A DNA stretch of 55,753 nucleotides from JBFWWP01 sp050246115 (lineage in GTDB: Bacteria; Planctomycetota; UBA8108; UBA1146; JAJFFE01): the NCBI GenBank assembly GCA_050246115.1, contig JBFWWP010000035.1, positions 1-55,753 of the forward strand. The letters run 5' to 3'. Below, piece by piece: positions 42,601 through 51,088 of the stretch (position 1 is the stretch's first letter; each line of letters begins with the position of its first letter). Both the position numbers and the translations under genes were made by a program. The notes under the pieces were generated by a model that was not told the origin of the DNA, ran no database searches, and saw nothing but the letters and a program-made list of their open reading frames with translations.

Positions 42601-45600
42601 GAACGCCGCCACCGTGTAGGCGAAGGTCGCCCCCGTCTGTAGCGGGCCACCCGTGTCGAGTAGCGCGAGCACACCGCCAGCCACGTTCGCGATGACAGCG
42701 CCGTCGCGCCGCACTCGGTATCCCGTCACAGCGACGTTGTCGGTCGCTGCCGACCAATCGAGCTGCACCGACGTCTCGGACGTCGCCACCGCCACGAGGA
42801 CGGGTGCCGTCGGCGACTCGCTGTCCGGTACGCCCGGCGTCTGCACGACCGCGGGCGGACTCGAGGGCGCAGAATCGTTGCCCGCGGCATCGAACGCGAT
42901 CACGGTGTAGGAGTAAGTCGAGAGCGGCACGACCGTCGCGTCGTTGGTCAGGGTGTCGAGCGGGCCCGTGGTCGTGAGCAAGACGCCGTCACGTAGCACG
43001 CTATAGCCCGCGATCGCGACGTTGTCGGTCGCGGCCAGCCACGAGACCTCGACGGACGTCGCGCTGGTTGCAAGCGCCTGGACCCCGGCTGGCACCGTCG
43101 GTGCCTGCGAGTCCCCGCCGCCCGGCGCCACCACCGGCGTGCTCATCAAGACTGCGATCTCGCCGGCATCGAGTGCGTCTTCGATGATCCACACTTCGTC
43201 GATGAGGCCGTCGAAGCGCTTGCGCGACGGACCTGGGTTGTCGCCGATCCAGGCCTCGACACCCGGTCCCGGGTTGATCGCACCGGAGTAGGCGACCGAG
43301 CCGACCAAGACGCCGTCCTGGTAGAGGCGCATGGTCGTGCCGTCGTACGTGCCGGCGACGTGCGTCCACACCCCGGCCTGCAGCTGTGGGCCCGTCGAAT
43401 TGAGTGTCTGGGTCGGGCTGCCGAGCGCCTTCACCCGGAACCGGAGCATGCCCTCACCGATGGTGCTCAGCATCCAGTAGTGATCGTTCACGCTGGAGGC
43501 CACGGCCTTCGAGATGATGCGGGCATCCTTGGCCCCGAAGTCATCCGGCTTGATCCAAGCGGCTAGCGTGAGCTGCCCGCCAGAGAGCTCCGGCGCGCCC
43601 AAGCTCACGTAGCCGGAGACCCCACTGAACTCGACGGCGCTACCGAAGACTCCTGCCGCGTTGCGGCTGGCCCCCGGAACGAGCACGCCATCGTGCCCGT
43701 TGCCCGAGGCATCGACGATCGTGGCGCCGAGCCCTTCGAATCCATAGGCCGCGAAAGCCATGGGACCCGCCGTGACGGGCAACGTCGTGGCGGTTGCGGG
43801 CAGGGACTCCCCGGAAGCATTGCCCGCGGCATCGAGAGCGGCCACCGTGAAGGTGTACGCAGTCGCTGGCGCGAGTCCGATCGCCGTGTACTCGAGCGCC
43901 GCACCCGGGAGGCTCGCGACGATCATGCCATCGCGCCGAACCAGGTAGATGTCGACGCCCACGTCGTCGACCGCAGCGCCCCAGGTCAGGCGAATGGCGT
44001 TCGCCGACAGCGCGGTCGCGACCACGGGGCTCGGGATCGAGGGCGGCGTCTCATCGAGCAGCGGTGTGGTCACCTCTGCGGGTTGGGACGGCGCAGACAC
44101 GTTGCCGGCAGCGTCGAACGCCACGATCGTGTACGAGTACGTCACGCCGGCGCTGACCGACAGGTCTTGAAACGCAGTCAGCGTCGCCGGCACGGTCGCC
44201 ACCGTCGCCCCGCCACGTCGAACTTGATACACCGTGACGCCGACGTCATCGGTCGACGGACTCCACACGAGAGCGACTTCCGCAGGCGAGACCGCAGTTG
44301 CCATCACGGCACTCGGTGGCGTTGGCGCCGTGGTGTCCATGAGCGTTGGCGTCGTCACCACGGCCGGCGGCGTGGACGGGGGCGAGACGTTGCCGGCCGC
44401 GTCGAACGCGCTGACCTCGTACGAGTAGGTCACGCCGGAAGCCAGACCCACGTCCGAGTATTGAGTGACCGCGGCAGCCGTGGTCGCCACCACGAAGCCG
44501 TCGCGCGACACGCGATAGCCAGCCACCGCGACGTTGTCCGCGGACGCGTTCCAGTCCACCAGCACTTCGGTAGCCGACATCGCGGTCGCGAGGACACCCG
44601 TGGGACGGCTCGGCGGGCTCGTGTCTCCCGACGGCGCAGCCGCGATCGGCGTGGTCATGAGCGTCGCGATCTCGGCCGCCGCGAGCGCACGGGTGAGGAT
44701 CCACACCTCGTCGATCACCCCGTCGAAGGCCGCGCCGGAGGTCGGGTTGTCGCCGATGCGCGCAAACACACCTGGGTCGACCGCGATCGCGCCCGTGTGC
44801 CCCTCGCTCGCAACCAAGACGCCATTGCGGTAGATCCGCATCGACGAGCCGTCATAGGTTGCCGCAACGTGCGTCCACACCCCGGCGGTCAGCATCGCGG
44901 GTGCGGAGATGGCAGTCTCGGTGACGCCGCCGCTGGTCTTCAGGCGGAAACGCAACGACCGATCGACGTACGTGCTGAGCATCCACCAGTGGTCTTGCTC
45001 GGTCGTGCCGTTGGCCTTCGAGATCAACCGCTGGAACGGATCATCGAAGTCGTCGGGTCGACACCACATCGCGATCGTGAGCTCGGAACTCGGGATATCC
45101 AGGTTGCCCAGGTCGACGTAGCCGATGAAGCCGTTGAAGTCGAGGGCGCGGCCGAGCTGCGCCACGGTCCGGCTCGCTCCAGGGGAGAGCGAGGAATGGT
45201 AGCCGTTGCCGGAAGCATCGAACGCGAGAGTTCCGGCCAGCTCATCGAAACCGAACGCCGCGAGCACGTCCGGCGAAAGGGTCGAGGCGAGGGTCGTCGC
45301 CGACGCAGTGGCAGCACTCGACTCGTTGCCCGCGGCATCCTCGGCGATCACCTCGTAGGTGTATGCCGAACTCGGCGCCAACCCCGAGTCGATGAAGCTC
45401 GAGCCGGTCCCACGCGTCGTTCCGACGAGGACACCGTCGCGGCGTACACGATACGCCACGACACCCACGTCGTCGGTAGCTGCGCTCCAGGTCAAGGAGA
45501 CGGTGGAGCGCGACGATGCCACGGCCATGAAACCTGGCGGCGCCGACGGGGCGGTGAGATCGAGTACGTCGGTGTGGACGGTGATCGTCGGTGTCACGGC

Positions 45601-48600
45601 CGAGGCGTTGCCCGCATCGTCGAAGGCCGCCACGGCGTAGGCATAGTTCGTGTCGGCGGCAAGGTTCTGATCGAAGAACTCCGTCACCCCGAGCACGGAG
45701 GTCAAGAACGCGCCGTCGCGGAAGATCCGGTAGCCTTCGACCGCCACGTCGTCGCTCGCTGCGTTCCAGAACACGCGCACTCGGTCGTGCGCCAGGGCCA
45801 GTCCGCCGAGTCCGGTGGGTTGGGTCGGCGGGTTGGTGTCGCCCTCCAAGGCAACCAAAGGCGCGTTCGCGACCGACTGGATCTCGCTCGCAGCGAGCGC
45901 ACGGTCGTAGAGCCGCACTTCGTCGATGATTCCGTCGAAGGTCTTGCCGCCTCCGGGGTTGTCCCCGACCCAGACGGACACCGCCGGGTTCGTGCCCAGC
46001 CCTCCGGTCTTCGCGGCCGAGCCCACGAGCACGCCATTTTGATAGACCGCGATGGTCGATCCGTCGTAGGTGAGCGCGATGTGCGCCCAGGTGCCGACCG
46101 CGAGCTGCGCCCCGGCGGCAACCAGAGTCTTCGTGTTCGACCCCGCCTTCAGTCGCACGCGTATGCCGGTACCATTGTTCGTGCTGAGCATCCAATAGTG
46201 GTCGTCTTCCGCGACGCCCGACGCTTTCGAGATCAAGCGTGCGTCGGCGATGCCAAAGGCTTCGGGCTTGCACCAGAGCATGACCGTGAGACCGGTGCCC
46301 GCGATGTCGAGCCCTCCGAGGTCGACGTGCCCAGAAACGCCATCGAAGGAGACTCCGCGCCCGAAGTAGCCGAAGAGCTCACGGGAGGCGCCGGCAGCGA
46401 GGGTCCCGTGATGAGCGTTGGAGCTGCCGTCGAGCGTCGTGCTGCCAGACCGCTCCTCGAAGCCGTAGCCGGCAAACAGCGTCGGGTCGGGCACCGGTTG
46501 TGCGGCGGCCGTCGAGACCACCACGGGCACGGAGGGCGCCGAGACATTGCCCGCTTCGTCGACCGCCGAGACCGTGTAGGAATACTGCACCATCGGGAAG
46601 AGCGCGGTGTCGAGGTATTGGTTCGCGACCACGGTCGCCACCACTTGCCCGTCGCGCGCGACTCGGTAGCCCGCGACCGCGACATCGTCGGTCGACGGAT
46701 CCCACGCGAGCGCGACCCGCGTGCCGGAAACCGCGATGCCCACCAACTGCTCGGGCACGGTGGGCGCGAGCAGGTCAGGGTTGCAGTCGATCGACTTGTT
46801 CTCGTAGATGTGGAGGCGCCACACCTCCCAGCCGGTCGAGACAATGTCGAGATCGCCGTCCGCGTCGACGTCGAGCAAGATCGCGGAGTCGTGATGGTCG
46901 ATCCCGGTATCCCCGGTATCGATGACGAAGGGAGTCCACGACGCCCCGGCCCCTTGGTTTTCGTAGGCAATGAGTCGGTGCTGACCCATGTGCTCACCGA
47001 GAACGACATCAAAGTCGTGATCGCCATCGAGATCGGCGACGTCTACGCTCCAGCCGCCCCCGACCATGTCGTCGATCGTGTGAATCGTCCACGTCTGGGT
47101 CGGGTCGGCCGGCGACTCGAACCAAACGAGCGAGGTGAAGTCTCCTAGGTAGTGTGCAAAGCCGACGACCGCATCGAGATCGCCGTCGCCATCCATGTCC
47201 ACGAGCCGGCTGCGGTCGGGGGTTCCGAAACTCGTGATCGAACTCGCCGTGAACGCGGTCCACGACGAACCCTCGTTACGCAACCATTGCGTACCCTGGA
47301 AGATGTCGAGATCGCCGTCGAAGTCGAGATCGACCGGCGTGAGATCCTCGCCCTGCGAACTCGGGTGCAGTACCTCCAGCATCCAGGGGTCGTTCACTGG
47401 GTCGTTGGGAATCGTGTACGCCTGCACCCCGCCGGCCCCACTTTGCCAGGACAAGCAGATCTTGTAGTCGTCGCCGGGGCTGAGCCGGGCGCCGGTTGCC
47501 CCTTGGAGCCAGAAGTCGGATCCGACGCCAGCGGATCCGATTGGGTGCACCGAGAACGTGCCGTCGCCGGCGTTCTCGGCCCAGGACATGCCGTCGCCGC
47601 GGAACTCGCCGTCGGTGCCCAGGAGGTCCGGATCCCCGTCGCCGTCGATGTCGTGGACCCACGCCATCTGGTTCATCGGCGCGCCCACCGTGTGGCGGGT
47701 CCACGCGATGTTGAGCGTCCCCGGGTTCTCCCACCACCAGCCGCCACCGACGACATCCAGATCGCCGTCGCCGTCGATGTCCGCGCCCGTGACGAAGACC
47801 GCGCGCTCGGGCATGGTCACGTCCACGGGATGGCGCGCCCACTGGTCGATTTCGAGCCGGTTGTTGATCCAGATGTTGAAGCCTGGGACGCCGGTGTCGA
47901 ACGGCTTCCCGATGATGTCCAAATCCCCATCACCGTCCAAGTCACCGACGTGCGACTCGTGAGAATCGAAGCCCGTTGCGACTTCGGTGGTCTCGAAGCC
48001 ACCGGCACCGTCGCCATAGAAGACCCACACCTTGGCGTCCGTGTTGCCGCCCGAGAGCCGCATCTCGGCACAGAAGATGTCGAGGTTACCGTCATCATCG
48101 ATGTCGACGACGTCCAGGCTGTGTCCGTTCTGGACATCGAAGCCAAGCAACAGATGCGAAACCCAGGTGGTCCCGTCGTATTCGTACCACTGGAGGGGAC
48201 CGAACCCGTCGATGCCTTCGGGACCGAACACGTCACCGACGACGAACACGACCTCGGGATAACCGCCCGGGATCAGTTGCCCGACAGCGGCACGTGAGAA
48301 ACCTTGGCCCGGGTCGATCGGCATAGGGGTGAACGAACCACCGCCCACGAACTTGAACCAGTACCCACCGCCGACCACATCCAAGAGGCCGTCACCGTCG
48401 ACGTCTGCACTATCGAGTCCCTCGGAGATCGAGCCCGCGGTGAAGATCGTGGTGTAGGGCCAGTCCCCCACGAAGGTCCGCGGATCGGCTGGAATCTCGG
48501 CAATCTTGAGACTGTTGTTGTCCCCCTGGTTCCAGAAAACCAGCTCCACCACGCCGTCCCCATCGAAGTCACCGAAGATCAGATCGTGGTGTTGATTCTG

Positions 48601-49062
48601 CCCAACGCTCTTGATCAAGCGGCGCGTCCACGGGGAACCGAAGGACGGATACGGATTCTCCCACCACCACATCTGGTTGCTGCTCGAATCGGCACCGAGC
48701 ACCAAGTCGGTGTCGCCATCCCCGTCCACGTCGTGGAAGCTTCCACCGGCCTCAATGGGTTGCAGGGTGTCGTCGATCACGAAGCGGGTCCAGCCATCGG
48801 CGTTGCGGCGGTACCAAACGAGCGAAGGCGTCGAACGGCGCTCCGAGATGACGAAATCGTTCACCCCATCCAAGTCGATGTCGACGATGAGCGAATTGGT
48901 CTGTTGTTCACCGTTGACGGTCGGCGCCTCCAGGTCGCCGGCGGCGGTGGACAGATGGGTCCAACGAACGCACTGGGCCGGAGCTGAAGTCCAGAACAGG
49001 ACCGAGCAGCCGAGCGCCAGAGAAACCAGGAGCAAGGGATGGGCGTAGCGCGGGCGTGTCAT
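39646..49062 (-). CDS. Giant secreted FG-GAP / FnIII / LamG protein
   Basis: I take the ATG at 49062, with GAGAG upstream; a GTG three codons earlier is less likely. The 3138-residue protein has a signal peptide ending SAPAQ (about 30). The first 740 residues contain about 12 FG-GAP/VCBS loops (DVDGDGDTDLVLG, DIDGDGDPDLLG and similar) forming one or two beta-propellers. The rest alternates 12 fibronectin type III domains, each with the W..STDDVAVAGYRVxRDG signature, and four LamG-type concanavalin-like domains (GFEE...LDGSSNAHHG...GVSFDG...DGIIDEVRLYDRAL). Near the C-terminus (plus coordinates about 39950-41070) is a DUF2341-like domain before a last FnIII. No catalytic domain or anchor is seen. 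A glycan- or surface-binding role is inferred. Confidence 0.92.
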   Translation of the reverse strand: MTRPRYAHPLLLVSLALGCSVLFWTSAPAQCVRWTHLSTAAGDLEAPTVNGEQQTNSLIVDIDLDGVNDFVISERRSTPSLVWYRRNADGWTRFVIDDTLQPIEAGGSFHDVDGDGDTDLVLGADSSSNQMWWWENPYPSFGSPWTRRLIKSVGQNQHHDLIFGDFDGDGVVELVFWNQGDNNSLKIAEIPADPRTFVGDWPYTTIFTAGSISEGLDSADVDGDGLLDVVGGGYWFKFVGGGSFTPMPIDPGQGFSRAAVGQLIPGGYPEVVFVVGDVFGPEGIDGFGPLQWYEYDGTTWVSHLLLGFDVQNGHSLDVVDIDDDGNLDIFCAEMRLSGGNTDAKVWVFYGDGAGGFETTEVATGFDSHESHVGDLDGDGDLDIIGKPFDTGVPGFNIWINNRLEIDQWARHPVDVTMPERAVFVTGADIDGDGDLDVVGGGWWWENPGTLNIAWTRHTVGAPMNQMAWVHDIDGDGDPDLLGTDGEFRGDGMSWAENAGDGTFSVHPIGSAGVGSDFWLQGATGARLSPGDDYKICLSWQSGAGGVQAYTIPNDPVNDPWMLEVLHPSSQGEDLTPVDLDFDGDLDIFQGTQWLRNEGSSWTAFTASSITSFGTPDRSRLVDMDGDGDLDAVVGFAHYLGDFTSLVWFESPADPTQTWTIHTIDDMVGGGWSVDVADLDGDHDFDVVLGEHMGQHRLIAYENQGAGASWTPFVIDTGDTGIDHHDSAILLDVDADGDLDIVSTGWEVWRLHIYENKSIDCNPDLLAPTVPEQLVGIAVSGTRVALAWDPSTDDVAVAGYRVARDGQVVATVVANQYLDTALFPMVQYSYTVSAVDEAGNVSAPSVPVVVSTAAAQPVPDPTLFAGYGFEERSGSTTLDGSSNAHHGTLAAGASRELFGYFGRGVSFDGVSGHVDLGGLDIAGTGLTVMLWCKPEAFGIADARLISKASGVAEDDHYWMLSTNNGTGIRVRLKAGSNTKTLVAAGAQLAVGTWAHIALTYDGSTIAVYQNGVLVGSAAKTGGLGTNPAVSVWVGDNPGGGKTFDGIIDEVRLYDRALAASEIQSVANAPLVALEGDTNPPTQPTGLGGLALAHDRVRVFWNAASDDVAVEGYRIFRDGAFLTSVLGVTEFFDQNLAADTNYAYAVAAFDDAGNASAVTPTITVHTDVLDLTAPSAPPGFMAVASSRSTVSLTWSAATDDVGVVAYRVRRDGVLVGTTRGTGSSFIDSGLAPSSAYTYEVIAEDAAGNESSAATASATTLASTLSPDVLAAFGFDELAGTLAFDASGNGYHSSLSPGASRTVAQLGRALDFNGFIGYVDLGNLDIPSSELTIAMWCRPDDFDDPFQRLISKANGTTEQDHWWMLSTYVDRSLRFRLKTSGGVTETAISAPAMLTAGVWTHVAATYDGSSMRIYRNGVLVASEGHTGAIAVDPGVFARIGDNPTSGAAFDGVIDEVWILTRALAAAEIATLMTTPIAAAPSGDTSPPSRPTGVLATAMSATEVLVDWNASADNVAVAGYRVSRDGFVVATTAAAVTQYSDVGLASGVTYSYEVSAFDAAGNVSPPSTPPAVVTTPTLMDTTAPTPPSAVMATAVSPAEVALVWSPSTDDVGVTVYQVRRGGATVATVPATLTAFQDLSVSAGVTYSYTIVAFDAAGNVSAPSQPAEVTTPLLDETPPSIPSPVVATALSANAIRLTWGAAVDDVGVDIYLVRRDGMIVASLPGAALEYTAIGLAPATAYTFTVAALDAAGNASGESLPATATTLPVTAGPMAFAAYGFEGLGATIVDASGNGHDGVLVPGASRNAAGVFGSAVEFSGVSGYVSLGAPELSGGQLTLAAWIKPDDFGAKDARIISKAVASSVNDHYWMLSTIGEGMLRFRVKALGSPTQTLNSTGPQLQAGVWTHVAGTYDGTTMRLYQDGVLVGSVAYSGAINPGPGVEAWIGDNPGPSRKRFDGLIDEVWIIEDALDAGEIAVLMSTPVVAPGGGDSQAPTVPAGVQALATSATSVEVSWLAATDNVAIAGYSVLRDGVLLTTTGPLDTLTNDATVVPLSTYSYTVIAFDAAGNDSAPSSPPAVVQTPGVPDSESPTAPVLVAVATSETSVQLDWSAATDNVAVTGYRVRRDGAVIANVAGGVLALLDTGGPLQTGATFAYTVAAFDMAGNETPSIPALVTMPDLTPPLAPTNLVGVVVSATAITLTWSAATDNVGVTGYQVVRDGTVVASLGSAQTTFADLGLTPSTSYPYTVAAFDAAGNTSAPSAPVVVQTPAAADTAAPTVPGSVTALALSTTSVRITWAPATDNVAVSEYRVFRDGLAVATLGSTVLQFVDFGLVESTTYDYNVSAADAAGNVSALSVTASATTHTPVPLDPSLIVAFGFEDGAGSTVLDSSGNDNDGVLRGATRVPGVFGDAMRGDGVEGSVDLGTLDLPATSELTIALWCRPDSFSIPDARFVSKAVGYELADQYWTFSTHLGNQLRFRLRNGTNVKTLTVASSLTTGVWTHIAAVYNGSSMRIYQDGVQLASTGRTGAVGRNPAARVAIGDAPGGGRAFAGAIDDVRIYTRALAPAELVDLMGQPLGAPPTDGRAPTVPADVVAYAASTTRIDLHWTASTDSRGVADYVVLRDGAVVGTTVETLFADEGLVAATPFAYEVLARDAAGNVSAPSAAVSATTLASDGDEWLGASWGFRVPLVVDPQSYRRFEKPIELDVDFTGLLSDLGTSGALDVGSIRVVEVNAAGQILDASVPHQFDLDPTFEATANARGRLVFLAEGWQPGTARRYYHLYFAVNSALPPAAVTPRIVVTDNVIDEGMSSYQVATTLGTFHYQKDAGGFSSAVDLDGNDWISHAPTGGAGGLFRGIPNLVSPENHFHPGYSGSSSSLVRQGPLLTEIHTETLDGAWECTWEIFPRYARLTVLRADHPYWFLYQGTPGGRLDVLTDYCLRADGTFNFLTTPWGGDLAGEEWVLFADPLVGRALFFANHEDDSALDAYDHQNELMTDFGFGRDTLVPILTIEPAQFTFGFIEDPEGSGAAAEVRAAYRPIAVDRGAVVTQAMVTVAPSTPDGVAASALSDHEIRLTWNAATDNVAIAGYRLVRDGVLLATVGADTSYTDAGLAPATPYTYQVIAIDAQGNASAASTAVQATTF

Positions 49063-49364
49063 GCTTATCACTCTCGTCGAAGTAGCATTGTTGGACGGCG
49101 TCCCGCCCCGGAGGGCTCAGCAGATCGAAGCCGACTCGAAGGGCAAAGGGCATACCCCTATGGCTACGACAGGACGCCGCCGTGGAACCCGCCTTGCGGG
49201 CTCGATTTCCGTTGCGAGAAGCCAGTTCGTGGCGTTTCGAGGCTCAGACCCGTCCCCGAGAACGTAGGCGCCGAGTGTCTCACATGCCTGTGATCGATGG
49301 AACCCCACTCGGACCGTGTTTCGCGGGATCGGCGCCCATGTGCTGCCCCCATCCCCCCGAGGAG
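49063..49364. other. Intergenic region upstream of the giant gene
   Basis: About 300 bases between the LON-domain gene and the giant secreted gene, both leftward. It probably carries the promoter of the giant gene. I saw no clear terminator hairpin with a T-run and no convincing small gene. Confidence 0.4.
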
Positions 49365-49964
49365 TCACCGCTTTTCGTGCAGCGCAAGCGCGGTACGGGC
49401 GCGTTCGCGCACCGACGTAATGGCGAAGACGTCGTAAAGGAGCTTCGCGGGCAGCCCGAGGTGGAGCAGCAGGAGATCCGTGATCTCCGCGAGGGACACG
49501 CGCGCGGGCAACTCGAGCTCCCCGGTCGACCGAGCCAAGGTCGCCTCGCGAACACGCTCGCAGTAGCGTTCAGAGTCGGCGAAAGCCTGCTCGGTCTCCG
49601 CCACGAAGTCGATCTGCACCTTGCGGTACAAGCGGTCGCTCGGCACCTCGACGAGTTGCACGCGACCAACGCCGCGCAGCAGGATGACATAGCGCCCGTC
49701 GGGTAAGCGCTGGTAGTCCTCGACTCGGCCCAACCCGGCGAGCGGTTGAACGGGCGCCGGCTCGCGCGCCATCTCCGACGAACCCAACACCGTTCCGACG
49801 ACGAGGTGGCCGGCTGCGTCGAGCAGGTCGCCAACCATCTGACGGTAGCGCGGCTCGAAGATGTGGAGGGGCTGAACGACTCCCGGAAACAGGATCAGGT
49901 CGGGCAGCGGAAACAGCGGCACGATGGCGCCTGAGGAACAGCCGGGTCGGTGAGGAGACTCCAC
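49365..49964 (-). CDS. Stand-alone LON substrate-binding-domain protein
   Basis: The 199-residue protein starts at a GTG with AAAGGA about ten bases upstream. It matches the N-terminal substrate-recognition domain of Lon proteases: PLFPLPDLILFPGVVQPLHIFEPRYRQMV (about 16-44), then GVGRVQLVEV and a helical C-terminal part. The AAA ATPase and Ser-Lys protease domains are absent, as in other stand-alone LON-domain proteins whose function is not established. It is divergent from the SRPBCC gene, so the 314-bp gap between them should hold both promoters. Confidence 0.9.
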   Translation of the reverse strand: MESPHRPGCSSGAIVPLFPLPDLILFPGVVQPLHIFEPRYRQMVGDLLDAAGHLVVGTVLGSSEMAREPAPVQPLAGLGRVEDYQRLPDGRYVILLRGVGRVQLVEVPSDRLYRKVQIDFVAETEQAFADSERYCERVREATLARSTGELELPARVSLAEITDLLLLHLGLPAKLLYDVFAITSVRERARTALALHEKR

Positions 49965-50278
49965 GAGGTCGCGATTCCTTTCGCTCCGTCTCGCCCCTGC
50001 TGGGAGCGGGAACCGGCGTGCGCTGCGAGCCGTGCGCCGGCGTGCCCAAAAACTAGGACGTTTCTACGCCGATCGCCAGCCCGGATCACTCGAGATGCTC
50101 GGTGCGGCTCCGGGCTCGGCCCGCCCCGGCCTTCCCGGACCGGATCAACGGCTACCTCGCGGCGGCACTGCCGGTTACCATGCGCCCTTTGCACCTGGCC
50201 CGGGTGGCCTCACCACGGGACCTGATTCACCCCGGGACGGATCTCACGAAGCTCAGGCGTCCAGAAAGGACCACCCCC
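49965..50278. other. Divergent intergenic region
   Basis: About 310 bases between the leftward LON-domain gene and the rightward SRPBCC gene. The SRPBCC frame stays open through part of it, but the translation is Arg/Pro-rich and not family-like. I see no RNA gene or repeat here. Confidence 0.4.
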
Positions 50279-50806
50279 TTGAAGAAATTGTTGGCTGGCT
50301 GCTTGATTCTGTTCGTCATTGTGATCATCGCGTTGATCGTCGGATTCTTCGCACTGCCCAAGAACTACCATGTGATGCGCACCGTCACGATCCAAGGTAG
50401 CCCCGCCGACATCTACGCCCACGTGGGACACCTCGATCGGTGGCCGGAATGGACGGCCTGGAACACGACGAAGTACCCGACGCTCGCGTATGAGCCGTTC
50501 CAGCAGACCGAAGGACCGGGCGCGCGGATGATCTGGACCATGGACAAGAGCCGCGGCGAACTCACGTTGACCCAAGCCTCGCCGGACACCGGGATCGGCT
50601 ACGACTTGGTCTTCGACGAGGCGTATCGTTCCAAGGGTGAGATCACTTTCGAGCCGAGCGGCAGTACCACCACGGTGACCTGGAAGAACCATGGAGACCT
50701 CGAGGGGATCATGGTGCTGTTCGGTCCCTTCCTGGACTCCATGATGGGGCCGGACTTCCAGCTTGGCCTCGAGCAGCTGAAGCAGAAGGTCGAGCAGCAA
50801 CGCTGA
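50279..50806 (+). CDS. Membrane-anchored SRPBCC (START-like) protein
   Basis: I choose the TTG at 50279 because AAAGGA lies nine bases upstream and the product then begins with a lysine pair and a single strong hydrophobic helix (LLAGCLILFVIVIIALIVGFFAL, split by the reader here as residues 4-26). The remaining 150 residues match the SRPBCC fold: VMRTVTIQGSPADIYAHVGHLDRWPEW, then WTMDKSRGELTLTQ and the C-terminal helix of EQLKQKVEQQ. Such domains bind hydrophobic ligands; here the domain faces the periplasm or the cytoplasmic membrane surface. Length is about 175 residues. Earlier starts, for example the ATG at 50180, would place an unlikely extension before the helix. Confidence 0.82.
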   Translation: MKKLLAGCLILFVIVIIALIVGFFALPKNYHVMRTVTIQGSPADIYAHVGHLDRWPEWTAWNTTKYPTLAYEPFQQTEGPGARMIWTMDKSRGELTLTQASPDTGIGYDLVFDEAYRSKGEITFEPSGSTTTVTWKNHGDLEGIMVLFGPFLDSMMGPDFQLGLEQLKQKVEQQR

Positions 50807-50929
50807 GGGCCCAGCCGGCGCTCCTCGGAGTTAGGCTCTTGGCGGGCGTGGGAGGTGCGCGGACGCGTCGCCGCGAGCAGTACGAATCGGTGCGAACAGG
50901 CTGTCCGTGCTCCGAGGGCGCGCCGGGGT

Positions 50930-50968
50930 GGTGAGTCTGGGCGGTGAGTCTGGGCGGTGAGTCTGAGC
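50930..50968. repeat. Three tandem copies of a 13-bp repeat
   Basis: GGTGAGTCTGGGC is repeated at 50930-50942, 50943-50955 and 50956-50968 (the last with one change, GAGC for GGGC). It lies about 120 bp upstream of the YyaL-like gene start. It may be a regulator site or a slippage-prone microsatellite. Confidence 0.6.
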
Positions 50969-51088
50969 GTGGCCCGGAGTAGGCGTCGTGCGGTGATGGG
51001 GATGAAGAAGACGGCCCCTGGGCGGGGGGAGTTGGAGGCGTGGCCGGTGGGTCGACGGCGCACCAGGGGTGGCTTCTCGAGTGGGGCG

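Noticed and set aside
43693..47148. 1151-codon plus-strand frame inside the giant gene
   Set aside because: It is antisense to FnIII and LamG domains and has an Arg/His-rich translation without motifs.
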